A stretch of 64,000 bases of DNA from Xiphias gladius (GCF_016859285.1 NC_053415.1:24866001-24930000); one strand, 5' to 3'; shown: positions 1 through 12,769, counted from the stretch's first letter. A program made the numbers and translations. The notes: generated by a model from the sequence alone, not told the origin.

Positions 1-19
1 TTCTGGGCCCTGGTACTCA

Positions 20-126
20 TCTATCTATCTATCTATCTATCTATATATATATATTTGTATATAGATATATATATCTATATACATATACATATATCTATAT
101 ATATAGATATATGTATCTATCTATCT
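20..126. repeat. ATCT/ATAT microsatellite
   Basis: Low-complexity tract of tetranucleotide (atct)n that grades into imperfect tata/tatc repeats. It can fold on itself. No coding content. Confidence 0.9.
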
Positions 127-1640
127 GTTCTACATCTATTGTGCTGTAGTCTAATATCCTGATGTTGCCTGAACTAGTGTCCCTGATTCTCAAAAACGAG
201 ATCAAACTAAGTTTGCAATATCAAATAATACACAATCACAACCCTAACTCCCAAACTCTGTTACCTGTAGACTATGTTAAGTAGGACTACACAATCAAAA
301 TAAACGTCAAATAAAACAATTAATTAAAAACACAGAGGCGGACCGCTCAGGACAGCTAAAACATTTTTCAATCCCTTTTTATGCCTGTTTTTCAGATTGA
401 AGAAGACTTTCATCAATAAAGCCCACAGCGTGGCTACATGCGGAGAGGAACATGAAAGGGTTGTGGTGACTGTATATTATGACGAGCGGATGGAGCCGAT
501 ACAGAGCTTCGGTGTTGCAGGGCAACAACAGGGCTAGGTTTTCTTTCTGATAGTGGAATATTTTGTCTGGTGCTTTCTAAACTTGTGGGGCAAATAGCTG
601 AAGGTCTACTCCATCCACATTTTCCTGCAGTAGTACAGCACGTGGAAACAGAAGCACAAACTCCACAAGCTGGAGCTGGGTTTAGCCATTCCATGTTTCA
701 GCAAGTGTTTCATCAGAGTCTTGTTTTGTTGGTTGACATGACAGAGCTGTTGTTTAGGCGTCCGGTTTGGAGTTTCCTATAACTCTGTCATGTTTAAGTA
801 CCGTTATCTGAGTAGGAACATCTCCAAAAAGGCAGGAGAAACAAGCAACTAGTCTGAAAACATCATGCCACCGAATTCCATGCAAATGACCAGGCTTGCG
901 CTGCAACACCCATACCATCCCAGAATTTAGCATTTGCACACTCAGCTGGTTAAACTGCTGTCACGAGAATCTTCTCTGTCCTCACTGTCATCCGTGCCGC
1001 CAGCTTATTATAACCAGCACGTTACGTTTGGTTGTTAGGCGACCTCCAGCGGCTGTAGTCATTACGACGGGAGCAAAGGAGGAAGTCGGGTGACATAGTG
1101 TAAAGAGCGACAAAGTCCATGTTAGGACGAGGGGTGGGGTAGTTGGAGGGGTCAACAAAACACAGGGCTTTCACATGCACCAGGCTCGTGACAATAGAAG
1201 CACTACCCCTCCTCTGTACGCGGGCGCTGACGGCCCACTGATGCTAACCTGAGAAACAGGCATATAGAGGGTTTTTTTCTGACTGTTCAGTGGATGAGTG
1301 AAAAAACACAGTCTTGTGTGTGTGCACAAACTTGTTAGCTAACACAGCCGCGATTTGTTCATTTAAATACACGCCTATGCTAAACATTTTTAAATTTCAA
1401 TCTTATCAGGATTAAATCATGGTGAGTCATCAGTTGTAGCAGCATTACACCATTTTTCCAGTGGTCTCCCCCTTTTCCCCAGCAAACTCCGCATTGATTT
1501 GGGGATTTTTATGGACTCCAAACTTTTCCACTGTAAGCCTCGGAGACAGGTCCATAGGCACACGGGACTGCAGCGTTGAAAAGGTCCTACTGCCTGTGGA
1601 GGGGGCACTAGTGCCGCCTCTTGTGCTTTGCCGTGTATTT
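127..1640. other. Intergenic stretch, no gene recognised
   Basis: Only short open frames occur here (under 80 codons), overlapping on both strands without splice context or recognisable domains. I see no RNA gene and no clear repeat boundary before the Tc1 relic that starts near 1645. Confidence 0.5.
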
Positions 1641-1644
1641 TGCA

Positions 1645-2345
1645 TTGCAAAGTATTCAGACCCTTAATTCAGAACTTTGTAGAAGTCCCATTGGCAGCAT
1701 TTAGAGCTCAGAGTCTTTTTGAGTAAGTCGCTACCCAACTTTGCACACCCGGATTTGTGCAGTTTATCCCATTCTGTCAGGCACATCCCCTCAAGCTCCA
1801 TCACACTGCATGTTCTATTGACTTTTAGTCTGGGCTTTGGCCTCAGCCTCTCAAGGACAGTCGGAGACTTGTCTCAAGGCACTCCAGAGATTTCCTGGCT
1901 GCATGACTCCGGTCTTGCTGAAAGGGGAAGCATTGCGCCCGTCTCAGGTCACGAGCACTCTGGAGCAGGTGTTCTTCAAAGACCTCTCTGTATTGGGCTG
2001 CATTGATCCTTCCCCTCACTTCTGACAATCTCCCTGCCCCTGCTGCTGAGGAAACCCCCCCGCCACAGCATGATGCTGCCACCGCCATGCCTCGCCATGG
2101 AGATGGTATTAGCCAGGTAACGAGGAGTGCCTGGTGTTCATCAGACATAGTGTTCAGAGTTCTGCCCGAAAGGTTCAGTTTTTGTTTGATCAGACCAGAG
2201 TTTTTTTTTCCCTCACACTCTCAGAGTCATTTAAATATCATTTGGCAAACTCCAAAGCAGACTGTCATATGCCTTTAACTCAAAATGGCTTCCATCTAGC
2301 CGTTCTGCCATTAAGGCCTGATTGATGGAGTTCTCTTCAACTGGA
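1645..2345 (-). mobile_element. Tc1/mariner-like DNA transposon, decayed 3' portion
   Basis: Read on the minus strand this is the C-terminal half of a teleost Tc1-type transposase. The peptide between about 2150 and 1840 contains the family-typical string GRINAAQYREVFEEHLLQSA, followed by a FQQD block, and the region upstream carries relics of the SIMLWGCF-like segment. The low-coordinate end (about 1647-1665) has the familiar terminal string ttgcaaagtattcagaccc of this group. The 5' half and the left inverted repeat are absent beyond about 2345, and the frame is interrupted. It is a dead, truncated copy. Confidence 0.8.
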
Positions 2346-2857
2346 ATAAAAAAGGAGCCAGCACTCTGAACTAGCAGCTGCAAAACATGACGTATGTTGC
2401 TTTTATCTCAGGTTTTCATATCATAGTATCAGAAGCGGATAACACTGGTGAGAATAATTGTTTCTGAAATCATGAAATACAGTCAGTTACCTTACTTTAC
2501 CGCAAAAACAGTTTCCCATTCAGGACTGTGTTTTGGCTGGAAACCCTATAGGACTAGGTGTTACTGGAAACAGGTGTTGCCATGAGGATACAATACACAA
2601 CATGATGACTGTCGTAAGATCCCACATAATATACATGTGCAATCACACACAAACAAAGAATGGTGACATCAGGCTGTCTTGTACAGACACGTTTATACGT
2701 AAATTCATATGTGAACAACATACAGTCATTTGGTCCATATTTTTATTTATTTTCCAGACATTGAGACAAGGAAATTCAGTGTATTGATGACAGCTTAAAA
2801 ATAATTTCCCCTTTGCAGGGAAAGAACTGGTTTCAGTCAATCCATCCCTGTCTCTCT
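2346..2857. other. 3' flank of TAAR A
   Basis: No gene seen. On the minus strand an AATAAA (plus-strand tttatt at about 2742-2747) lies roughly 110 bases after the stop of TAAR A and is a plausible polyadenylation signal for it. Confidence 0.4.
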
Positions 2858-4312
2858 CTACATTAAATTGGCCTCACAGGAGCCAGGCTGCAGTATCTGA
2901 AGTGTAACAATGAGTTTAATAGATTTCCTGAACCAAGGATAGAAAAAAACATAGATCACAGGGTTCAGACAGGAGTTGAAATAGAACAACCAAATCTCAA
3001 CGGCTGCAGATGACGCCTCTACCAAGTTGTTCTCAGCTGCAACAGTAAAACAATAATATGGACAGAAGCACAACATAAAAAAAACCACTACAGCACCAAG
3101 AGTCCTGGCTGCTTTCATTTCAGATTTCTTAGCTTTTACGGCCTTTGAACGCTGGAGTGTGACGGCTGCAACGTGAGCACGCATGGCACGAGCCTGGGAC
3201 ACAGCCACCACAAACACTCTCAGATACAGAACTATGATGAGAGCAATGGGACAAAGAAAGGATAGAACAAGATCAACAGCTCCTTCAACAAAATTAATTA
3301 CAACTACACACTCTCCATAACAGGAGTTATACATGTCTGGTTGTTTGAGGAAATCCCTCAGTATCCAGCTGCTGTGGACAGCAGAAAATATCCAACACAG
3401 ACAAATGCAGAGCTGAACTCTTTTCACAGTGACTTTGGTGGTGTAAGACATGGGCTCACAAATAGCCACGTAGCGGTCAACCGATATGAGCACCATGTTT
3501 CCCACTGAAACACTGACAATGAGGAAACCTAAAAAGTAATTCACAGCGCATATGAAGTCACCCAGGATCCAGCAGCCTCGGAAGAGGAGGATTTCAGCTG
3601 GCATCTGCAGGACACCCATGAGGAAGTCCGCGAAAGCCAGAGAGAGGAGGAGGAGGTTGGTGGTGGTGAAGAGCTGCCTGAAATGGGAGAATATCAACAC
3701 TGAAGACATTTTTATATTCAGAAGCTGTAGAAATAAGAGTTATTAACAGTTATAATACTAGAACAATGAACTGTACTGTAACAACATGCAGAAATACAGC
3801 ACAGTGTTACAGTTGTAAAAGCCTTTTCAAATGACCAATATTCACTCATCAAACACCTAAACAAACAAAGAAAACATTACTTGTGCACTATTTGTTTCAT
3901 AGATGAGAAAGTGAGTAAATATGCAGCAGCTTGATATGTGAGATATGTGATTTGCTTTACTAGTAATTTTTTCAATAACACTTTTACTGATTATCTCAAA
4001 AACACCATAATCATAGTTATCATTAACTTTCAAAGTAACATTGGTAGACATAGAAGTATGTGTCCTACACAGTGTATCACATGCTAAACATAAGCACAAA
4101 AAATGCTGTCAGTATGTTCTAATCTACTAATGTTATCTCTGCCTGAAGTGGGAGATAGAGATGATGACCAGAAGGTTAAGAACCACAGTGAGCAGAGTGA
4201 TGCAGGTCAGCAGACTGTAGATGAGCGAGGTCTCCGAGTGAGGACGTATCGTCTTCCTGCAGGAGGTGTTGAGTTGGGGAAAGCAGAGTTCAGCTTCTTC
4301 CAGGGCCTCCAT
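2858..4312 (-). CDS. TAAR A: trace amine-associated receptor (two exons, GC-AG intron)
   Basis: A seven-transmembrane class A GPCR of the TAAR family, expected to sense amines and couple to Gs in olfactory neurons. Exon 1 is 4312-4143 (170 bp) and exon 2 is 3677-2858 (820 bp), giving 329 aa. The start is the ATG at 4312, which aligns with the other copies. Seen: N-terminal N-glycosylation site and two Cys (CFPQLNTSC), TM1 ending in SHF, DRYVAIC at the end of TM3, and the TAAR signature around NSCLNPVIYVFFYPWFRK after TM7. Position 3.32 is Gly, so the classical amine anchor is lost, while 5.42 is Asp. Position 6.48 is Phe, not Trp. The only junction that restores the frame uses a GC donor (CTTCAG|GCAGAG) with a normal AG acceptor. 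The frame is intact. The exact orthologue cannot be named from sequence alone. Confidence 0.93.
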
Positions 4313-4369
4313 TGTCAGAGAGAGGGGAGAAGCTGCCGAGCTCTGACAGCTTTCTGATTAAGGCCCTTT

Positions 4370-4391
4370 GTCATGCAGCTGATTTATCTCT
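4370..4391 (-). promoter_or_regulatory. Shared upstream block of TAAR A
   Basis: Minus-strand block GATAAATCAGCTGCATGACA, about 60-80 bases upstream of the TAAR A start. Nearly the same block lies upstream of TAARs F, G and I, with weaker forms at D and E. ATAAAT may act as a TATA-like element. The role is inferred from conservation only. Confidence 0.45.
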
Positions 4392-4454
4392 TTCCTTCCT
4401 CTCCTCCCATATGCAAATTTCATCTTGTCAGAAGACCAAAGGCGATTATGTCAA

Positions 4455-6360
4455 ACTCCTGAATGTAGTCAAATGAAGTAAATTATAAATCTTTAAAAAG
4501 CAAACACATTAAATTCCCAACAAAGTGGCAACATGCTGCTTTGTGGGCCGATTGGTTCAGTCATGCAGAGTGTTTCCAAGACTTGAATTCCATTTGCCAC
4601 ACAACATCGCATTCAAAACTACATTGTCAGAAAATAAAATACACTATACAAAAATACGCCAACTTCAAAGGAACGGTGTAAATTTGGTAGTTTTTTTCAT
4701 TCAAAAGGCTACACCCGTGCATCGACGCCACCGCCATCTTGCCAGCTGCGGGTGTAGACGCAGCACTCCCTGAAATAGTGTCATGTTTTTCTTTTCCTTT
4801 TTGTTTTGTTTGATTTGGTGGCAGCGAACTCCCAAAAAATACACCAGCACTCCATTACGGGTGCCTTCCAGCACTCCCTCCAGACGCTGGCAAACCCAGC
4901 AGAGATAGCCAGGCTCCCTGGGTGTCCGTGTCTTACCGTACCCAGTAAAAGACCTTAATGATGGCGGAAAGGCAGGAGGAAGAAACAAGGCTGTCAAACT
5001 GGAATTCTAACTGGGCTAAAGAGAAACCCTCACAAACCTCCACACCCCTGTATCTTCATGCCAACTACAGGACTACTTCCTACTACTTCCTGTCCCAACA
5101 GGATGTTCACCAAACTGCTTCACCTAGGTCAGACCTAGCCTCCACTTCTCTTCTAGCCTGACACTCAGCTCCAGTGCCCCACTGAGTCCCCTTCTCCATT
5201 CCCTATGCGCATATGATTGTGTACCTGCTCACCCCACAAACACAATCGAATTTGCAGATTATACGGTAACGGGTCCGATGTCAAACGGGGACGAGACAGC
5301 CTTCAAGCGCCAAGTCTACAGGCTGGGCAATTTGGTCACTTAACACAAACAAAACCGAAGAACTTCTAACTGTCTTCAGAAGACATCGCAAGGACCTCTC
5401 TCCCATGAACATCAATTGGAGTCAATGTGGAGAGGGTCTCCGGCTTTAAATTTCTGGGAACCCACATAACTGAAGACCTGACACGGAACGCCACCGCTCT
5501 GGTCAAGAAGGCACAGCACCACATCTACTTCCTTAGGACATTCAAAAACAACAAGCTGTCCACTAAGGGTGTGAGTGAATATCAAAACATTATTCAGACA
5601 TGACCACATAATGCGCTCTGAATAGATATGAACAGCATACGAATTTCTACAATATTCATTCTCGTTTTCTCTCCCATCACGCCGGAAAACACGGATCACG
5701 GTTCAGCCTCTGTGGTCTGTGTGCACTGCAGAAACCAGCTCTGAGCCTGTTTCATAACGGGTAGTCTACCACGTGGATCAGGGGTCCACATGAACAGATT
5801 AGGGATAACACTAAGCTTTGATGGTGTGATCTGGTTGAGTATAATAAACTGGATATAAGGGCTTTGTGACAACATTTGTCGATTGTGATGTATAGAGTAA
5901 AGGGCTGCTCTCCCATGGGCAGCAAGGTCTGCTGCAACACTCAGTATACGTGTGTGTGTGGGTGTGTGTGTTTTAAAAATGTCCCTCCGACAGTTTAGAT
6001 CTGGGCCTGTATGATTATTGTTTGCACCATTTGAGCTCCTTTACTAACGTTACTTCCCCTAATTTCCAGCCGGCTGTCACCTGTTTTAGCTCCTGCATCT
6101 CGGTTGAAGGAACTAAAACAGGAAACAACTGCGGTTGAGAGTAGAGATTAGATTTAACCAAAACACTTCTTTCCAAACTGTCAAATGAAACATGACCCTT
6201 CATTATTTTATGTATATGTTTATGATTTAGATTTAAATAAATGTTGTCCTTTTCTATTGAGTGTATCATTTCAAAAGTTACACTATGCTTTGGTTTTGAA
6301 ACACAAAATATGAAAATTATGATCATGAGAAATTGAGTTTTGGATCAGTGCAGGTTTTCT
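4455..6360 (+). repeat. Left arm of a large imperfect inverted repeat
   Basis: This segment is repeated in reverse complement at 8735-10247. The outer part (4455-5315 against 9394-10247) is nearly identical; an identical 98-residue antisense frame can be read in both. The inner part (about 6030-6360 against 8735-9075) is clearly more diverged but still collinear, with shorter matching patches between. The left arm also contains LINE sequence (5165-5585) that continues past the point where the right arm stops matching. TAAR B lies in the loop. Confidence 0.85.
5165..5585 (+). mobile_element. LINE reverse transcriptase fragment
   Basis: Plus-strand translation gives the RT block LSPLLHSLCAYDCVPAHPTN, then an EFADYT segment in place of the catalytic FADDT. 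Further on come remnants of the region equivalent to FKFLGTHITEDLTW and VKKAQ, typical of teleost CR1/L2-type non-LTR elements. Stops and frame changes interrupt it, and the 5' part and 3' end are missing. The first ~150 bases belong to the inverted repeat and recur at 9394-9540 on the other strand. Confidence 0.7.
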
Positions 6361-6920
6361 GGCTTGAACTCATTATGGAAATACCAGATGCACTGTACAT
6401 GAAGAACACACACGTTGCTGTTTGGCCTTAAGTTGTTTGAAAAGGATAATATATTTGTTTTATGTTTTAAGAATGACTTGTATGGAGTCAAATTATTTCT
6501 TAAACAAAGCTACAGAAGTGGGGAAACTGTACACAGTCTCTATAATACAAGTGATACATGGCACATCGTTTTTAATCTTACATTGATGTCATATTTAAAT
6601 GACTGTGTGATCACGTTTCTGTTTAAATTATTATTTCCAAAGCATATTAAGTCACAAGCTACATGGCCTGTTTAGGTTTCACACATAAATTTCTGTGTAC
6701 ATAGGTATTTACCAGATGCAAGTTGATGGCAGAATGTTTCACAGAGATTAATCAAGACTTTAATGTATATACACATATACGGTGAGCATTACAATTAAAG
6801 AACAATGACACGTTTTCACATGATCCTAGATATCTGTGCTCAAGAGCAACACAAACTTATGCATTTTACATTCAATAACGGACATCATAGTTTAAAGACA
6901 AAGTTCCAGTACCCCTGTCA

Positions 6921-8164
6921 CTATATTAGTTTAGTATCACGGGAGTCAGGCTTCAGTATCTGAAGTGTCAGAATGAGTTTAATACATTTTCTAAACCAGG
7001 GGTAGAAAAAGACATAGATGACGGGGTTCAAACAGGAGTTAAAATGTGCCAGCCAGATCTCAAAGGCTGCAGCTGAAGCATTGACTGAGGTGTCTTTGCC
7101 TGCCAGAGTGGGGTAATAGTACGGACAGAAACATAACAAAAAGACAATCACAACAAAACCCAGAGTCCTGGCTGCTTTCATCTCCATTTTCTTCACCGTT
7201 ACAGCCCCCGAGCGTAGGGCTGCTACAGCTGCAACGTGAGAGCGCATGGCTCGAGCCTGAGACACAGCCACCACAAACACTCTGAGATACAGAACTATGA
7301 TGACGGCAAAGGGAATAATGAAAGTGAAAACAAGGTCAACAACTCCTGCCATGTAATTTATGACAACCACACACTCTCCAGAGCAGGAGTTGGACCTGCC
7401 TGGTTGTTCCATGTGGTCATTTAAAAGGAGAATCCTGTAGAAAAAAGAGCAAACCCAACACAAACAAACACAGATTTGTGCTCTTCTCTTAGTGACTTTG
7501 GTGGGGTAACAAAGAGGGTCACAAATGGCCACATAGCGGTCAACAGATATGAGAACCATGTTGGCTACTGAGGCAGAGGTAATGATGTAGTCTACAACAT
7601 AATACAGAGTGCACAGAAAGTCACCAAGAAACCAGCAAGTGTCTATGTAGATGATTTCAACCGGCATCAGCAGGAAGCCCACGAGGAGGTCTGAGACAGC
7701 CAGAGAGAGGAGGAGGAGGTTGGTGGGGGTGTGCAGCTGCCTGGAGAGGGAGAATATCATCACTGAACATACTACAGTCAAACAGCCATAACAAATGATT
7801 TCATTCCTTTCAGCAATTAGAATCATGCGACAATGTGTCTAAATTCAAGAAGGAGAAAGAAAGCATTGTTATTATGAACGACCACAAAATGACTCCAGGT
7901 GTGACAACCTCTGTATACCAGATCAAACCTATTTCTTCATAAAGGTCAAGTTATTTCTATACATCATGACATTTTAAATTATGATATCTGCCTGAAGTGG
8001 GAGATGGAGATGATGACCAGCAGGTTTAGAGCCACAGTGATAAGAGAGATGGAGGAGAGCAGGACATAAATCAGCATGGCCTCAGTGTGAGGATGCGTCG
8101 GCTTCTTGCAGGAGGAGTTGAGCTGTGGAAAGCAGAGTTCAGCTCCTTCCAGGGTCTCCATCAT
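6921..8164 (-). CDS. TAAR B: trace amine-associated receptor with Asp3.32 and Asp5.42
   Basis: Exon 1 is 8164-7992 (173 bp) and exon 2 is 7740-6921 (820 bp), giving 330 aa. The start is the first of two adjacent ATGs (8164; 8161 is the alternative). Seen: two N-terminal Cys with an N-glycosylation site, SDFLVGFLLMP in TM2, DRYVAICDP, ECVVV in ECL2 and NSCLNPVIYVFFYPWFRK. Asp3.32 (in VVDYIITS) and Asp5.42 (in GVVDLVFTF) are both present. By comparison with zebrafish TAAR13c this predicts recognition of diamines such as cadaverine. Position 6.48 is Phe. The intron is 251 bp with a GC donor (CTTCAG|GCAGAT). The gene lies entirely in the spacer of the 4.5-10.2 kb palindrome. Intact. Confidence 0.93.
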
Positions 8165-8734
8165 CAGAGAGGAGAAGCTGCCGGGCTATGGCAGCTGCCA
8201 CTGACCTCTTTTATCATGCTCCTCCCTTTTCTTCCTCCACGCTGCAGCTCACATTTTCACATTTACGTGGAGATTTACAATCCCTCGTCCCTCAAGCATC
8301 CCACCGCGCTTTTTTTCCATATTGTAAACGTGCCCTCTTCTTTGTTTTCTTTTAGCTCCCTCTCCTAACATTTCAATAATGTTCCGATAATGTTTTAAAA
8401 TGTGATATTTGATGATATATCGTTTTTATGTGTCTTTTTTTTATATGTAAATGTAATTCTTTCTGTTAGGATAGAGGGGTCAGCTGTTGTGTTCGGGTTC
8501 CATGGGAAACAGGAGGTACATTCAGACTTTTTTCCTGCTCCTCAACTGACCCAGAATCTGCAGGTGAACTAATTTAAACGGATAAATTCGATAAAACGGT
8601 TTCTACAAGAGTAATCTTTGGCTTCACTGTTAGCACAGCACACAACAGAATTTCAATTTTTTTGGGAGTCACAATTTGCCTTCTCGGCTTCAGTTTTTAT
8701 CAAAGAAGCAGATATTTATCTTTTCTCGGAACAT

Positions 8735-10247
8735 TATCGAAACCTGCACTGATCCAAAACTCAATTTCTCATGATCTGATACACAACATTTTCATATTTT
8801 ATGTTTCAAAAGCAAAGCTTAGTGTAACTTTTGAAATGATACACTCAATAGAAAAGGACAACATTTATTTAAATTTAAATCATAAATATATACATAAAAT
8901 AATGAAGGTTCATGTTTCATTTGACAGTTTGGAAAGAAAGTGTTTTGGTTAAATCTAATCTCTAATCTCAACGGCAGTTGTTTCCTGTTTTAGTTCCTGC
9001 AACCGAGCTGCAGGAGCTAGCACAGGAGACAGCCGGCTGGAAATTAGGGGAAGTAACGTTAGTAAAGGTACGTAGCTGGCGCTGCTGCTTTCAGCGAGCT
9101 GTTGCTAAGGACCCTTTTCATTTAGGGTACATCAATCGACAAATGTTGTCCAAACTCCATTTGGAGAATCAGAGGCCAGACTGCTTTCCCTAATCAGTTC
9201 AGTGGATGATTAAATGAAGCTACTCAAGATGAACGCTAAGAGACTGCAACATCAGTTATTATTCATTTTTTCAGTTTTTTCTCCCTTCTACTGTTTTCAC
9301 CCTCTGCCCTGCGAGCACTTTGAGCAGGTAACCCAGTGCAGGAAACTATCTGTGTCATTGTAGTCCATCAGTTTTCTGACTGCAATTATTGAAGGCTGTC
9401 TCGTCCCCGTTTTACATCAGACCCGTTACCGTTGTGTACTCTGCATATTTGATTATTGTGTTTGTGGGGTGAGCAGGTACACAATCATATGCGCATAGGG
9501 AATGGAGAAGGGGACTCAGTGGGGCACTGGAGCTGAGTGTCAGGCTAGAAGAGAAGTGGAGGCTAGGTCTGACCTAGGTGAAGCAGTTTGGTGAACATCC
9601 TGTTGGGACAGGAAGTAGTAGGAAGTAGTCCTGTAGTTGGCATGAAGATACAGGGGTGTGGAGGTTTGTGAGGGTTCCTCTTTAGCCCAGTTAGAATTCC
9701 GGTTTGACAGCCTTGTTTCTTCCTCCTGCCTTTCCGCCATCATTAAGGTCTTTTACTGGGTACGGTAAGACACGGACACCCAGGGAGCCTGGCTATCTCT
9801 GCTGGGTTTGCCAGCGTCTGGAGGGAGTGCTGGAAGGCACCCGTAATGGAGTGCTGGTGTATTTTTTGGGAGTTCGCTGCCACCAAATCAAACAAAACAA
9901 AAAGGAAAAGAAAAACATGACACTATTTCAGGGAGTGCTGCGTCTACACCCGCAGCTGGCAAGATGGCGGTGGCGTCGATGCACGGGTGTAGCCTTTTGA
10001 ATGAAAAAAACTACCAAATTTACACCGTTCCTTTGAAGTTGACGGCGTATTTTGTATAGTGTATTTTATTTTCTGACAATGTAGTTTTGAATGCGATGTT
10101 GTGTGGCAAATGGAATTCAAGTCTTGGAAACACTCTGCATGACTGAACCAATCGGCCCACAAAGCAGCATGTTGCCACTTTGTTGGGAATTTAATGTGTT
10201 TGCTTTTTAAAGATTTATAATTTACTCCGTTTGACTACATTCAGGAG
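8735..10247 (-). repeat. Right arm of the large imperfect inverted repeat
   Basis: Reverse complement of much of 4455-6360. The 9394-10247 section is almost identical to 4455-5315, and 8735-9075 is a more diverged match to 6030-6360. The arm is about 400 bases shorter than the left one, partly because the LINE continuation is missing. No host gene is seen in it. Confidence 0.85.
9394..9540 (-). mobile_element. LINE RT fragment within right palindrome arm
   Basis: Same RT segment as in the left arm, read on the minus strand, with the match ending just after the block equivalent to GDETAF. It is a short remnant that is part of the inverted duplication, not an independent insertion. Confidence 0.55.
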
Positions 10248-10259
10248 TACATTCAAGAA

Positions 10260-12765
10260 GCCTGGGTTTAGATAGAAAGCCAACTAGATAGATGTCCGAG
10301 CTCTACTATACTATTATTACTGATTCAGTTCCTGGAAGTATTAGGTGACACAAAAATCTTTGGTAAGGGGGATGCGAAGATTCTGAAAATGACACCTGTG
10401 CAGATGTGAAGCCCCGACAGTCTTGAATTTATTTATGTAGTTTAAGAGGGACAGCAAACAAAAGTCTGGCCAGCTAAACTGATACGACGGCATGCTTTAC
10501 ATGTAATATAGAGGTTAAACCATAAACAGATACTATTGTCTATACAGCATTTCAATAGTCTACCCCGCCATACAGAAGAATTATTACTATCAATTAAATC
10601 AACTGGAGACTGAGTAGAAGTAGAACAGATTGGCCTGATAACATTTTTATGAAATCAGGATTGGCTCTGATAGGATGCGAGTGTTTCTGTGACTTCCTGT
10701 AGATGGAAACTGGCCGCCACGAAAAGCGGATTTTTCTCGCTGCCTCCTGCTGCAACCCTCTCTCCTACAAATTACGTTCATATACATCTAATCCCAAACG
10801 AACCTAATGTTTTAAAGCTCAGGAGATTCCGTCAACTTCTCTGAGCAGTCACTTTAGTTGGTAGCATTATTGAGGAGGAAAATGTAGTTTATTAGATGGT
10901 GTCGATGGTGTGAAGAGGATGAAGGAGACTCCACTGACACCGTCTTGATTGCATATAAAGGTTTATTACAAAGAAGTACAGCATCAAGTCAAGCACCTGC
11001 AGATCTGCTCGTGAGAGGGTGTGAAGCCGGTGAACCGCTCTGAAAACCAGCCTTGGCCACCGACTCTTAAACAAGGCAGTTGTTTTCCTAAAAACTGTCA
11101 CTAACGTATGGTTTCAATCTTTCTTTCCCAACCTGTCAGGCCCCCTCTGAGGACCTTCGACCCAGGGCCTCCATGTAAACACAGCTCTACATATGTAAAC
11201 ATACACCTCAAAAAAATACAGTGGACTTAGGTGTCAGGAACAAGTTTCCATCTCTGTCACGAGTAAACAAACCTCAACTGCACAAGTTGATCAAGAGAAA
11301 TAAATTCTCTGTCCTTCTTCCATTACGAAGTCATCATTTTCCTTTATATTTTGTTTAGTACAGTGACCACTGCATTACATATTCCTCTACACAAGATCTG
11401 TTAATGATTAGGCTACCTCTACAGATACACAACAATTTATGTTCAGTATGTTTAATGTCACATAATTAATAAATTAATTTGCTTCTTTGAGAATTATTGT
11501 CCTGAAGTCTGTTACGACTCATACATTTCTTTATATGCTGTAATAAAAGTAACTTATTCTGTATTGCGCGACCATATACAGTATTTCTGAAATATTGCAA
11601 CATGGTTCGTGGAAACTACCTCCGATTGTTTGCACCTATTACACAGTGCAGTGCGTTACAGTATATATACAGAAGATGAGCGCATTCACCAAAGAAGAAG
11701 AAGAAGTTTTCTAAGGGTTGTATCTTGTCTGCAAGGCCGACATGTGGCAGAATATGCTCATTCTTTTGTGATTCGGGTGATCGGATCCTTCAAGCAGAGA
11801 TTGTATTATCTGTTGATGTGTAGGGGTTGCACTACAAATGTTTGAAGATAACAGCAGAAGTGATGCCACCTAGAAACCACTACTGTTTACTTCTTACTTT
11901 GAATTGTTGGTCCACCGAATTGTCGGTGCAATGATTGCATCATGTGTTGGTGTCGGAGCTTGTTGTTATCGTGCAGTGACACCTCTGCCTGCAGCGCCGT
12001 CATCATGAGACACTAATGAAAGCAGGTGTGAAAACTGTCCTAGCCAGAGCGGTACACAGCCATGAGCACCAGCTAATGGGCTACACACTGAGAATTGCTG
12101 AGGGCTCAGTTGGGGTTTTAATAACACACGGTGAGCGTGTGTGTGTGTGTGTGTCTCATGGCCATAACAAACAGGGAAATCTGAAGTTGTGTAAAAGTAA
12201 ACAAATATTTTCCAAACTGAAACAAATGCTGCTGCATACGGAGACGAGTTCTGTACACTTGAGTAACTTTGTTTGGGAATATGCGCTGCTAAAGCATAAA
12301 ACCTTCTAACACGTTGAGGCCGTGGGTGCTGCTTTATTACCTGATATTGAGACCCTGTTTTGGCGAAGAGCCCTGTGACAAAAGATTTAGGAACTTCCTT
12401 ATTTCAGTTGCTAAAACGTTGCACATTCCTCAGTTAATTTGTCTTTAATCAAATCACCACACAGCAAACTTCAGTGCCATGGCACAAAGAAATAGTGAAC
12501 ACACACTGATCAGAAAGGGGAAACACAGGACGTTACTAATTGCTGTAAATTGCCTTTTTCTCTAGCTTTTTTTTTTTTCCATTGTTCATTTCTGGTTCAG
12601 ATGTAGGGTTTCAAGCCCATTTGGCTCTGTTTCGTCTCAGAGAGACTGATCTGTATCCACTTGTATTTGCGGCTGCTTACATCTGAAAGCAAGTTCTTAC
12701 AGTTACTACCCACAGCTTGTGACAAAAGCTGAGGGTCCAAACGCACTGTAGATGGATAGATAAGT
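10260..12765. other. Intergenic stretch with a duplicated segment, no gene recognised
   Basis: No splice-linked coding frames found. The part from about 11745 to 12160 resembles 13295-13675 (see repeat entry). Short GT tract at about 12131-12154. Confidence 0.4.
11745..12160 (+). repeat. Diverged direct repeat, copy 1
   Basis: Shares scattered strings with 13295-13675 in the same order: tttgtgatt..gggtga, attgcatcatgtgttg, gtcatcat, and agcaggtgtgaaaactg followed by tagcca. Each copy ends in a GT microsatellite. Probably an old tandem duplication of unknown content. Confidence 0.5.
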
Positions 12766-12769
12766 CAAG

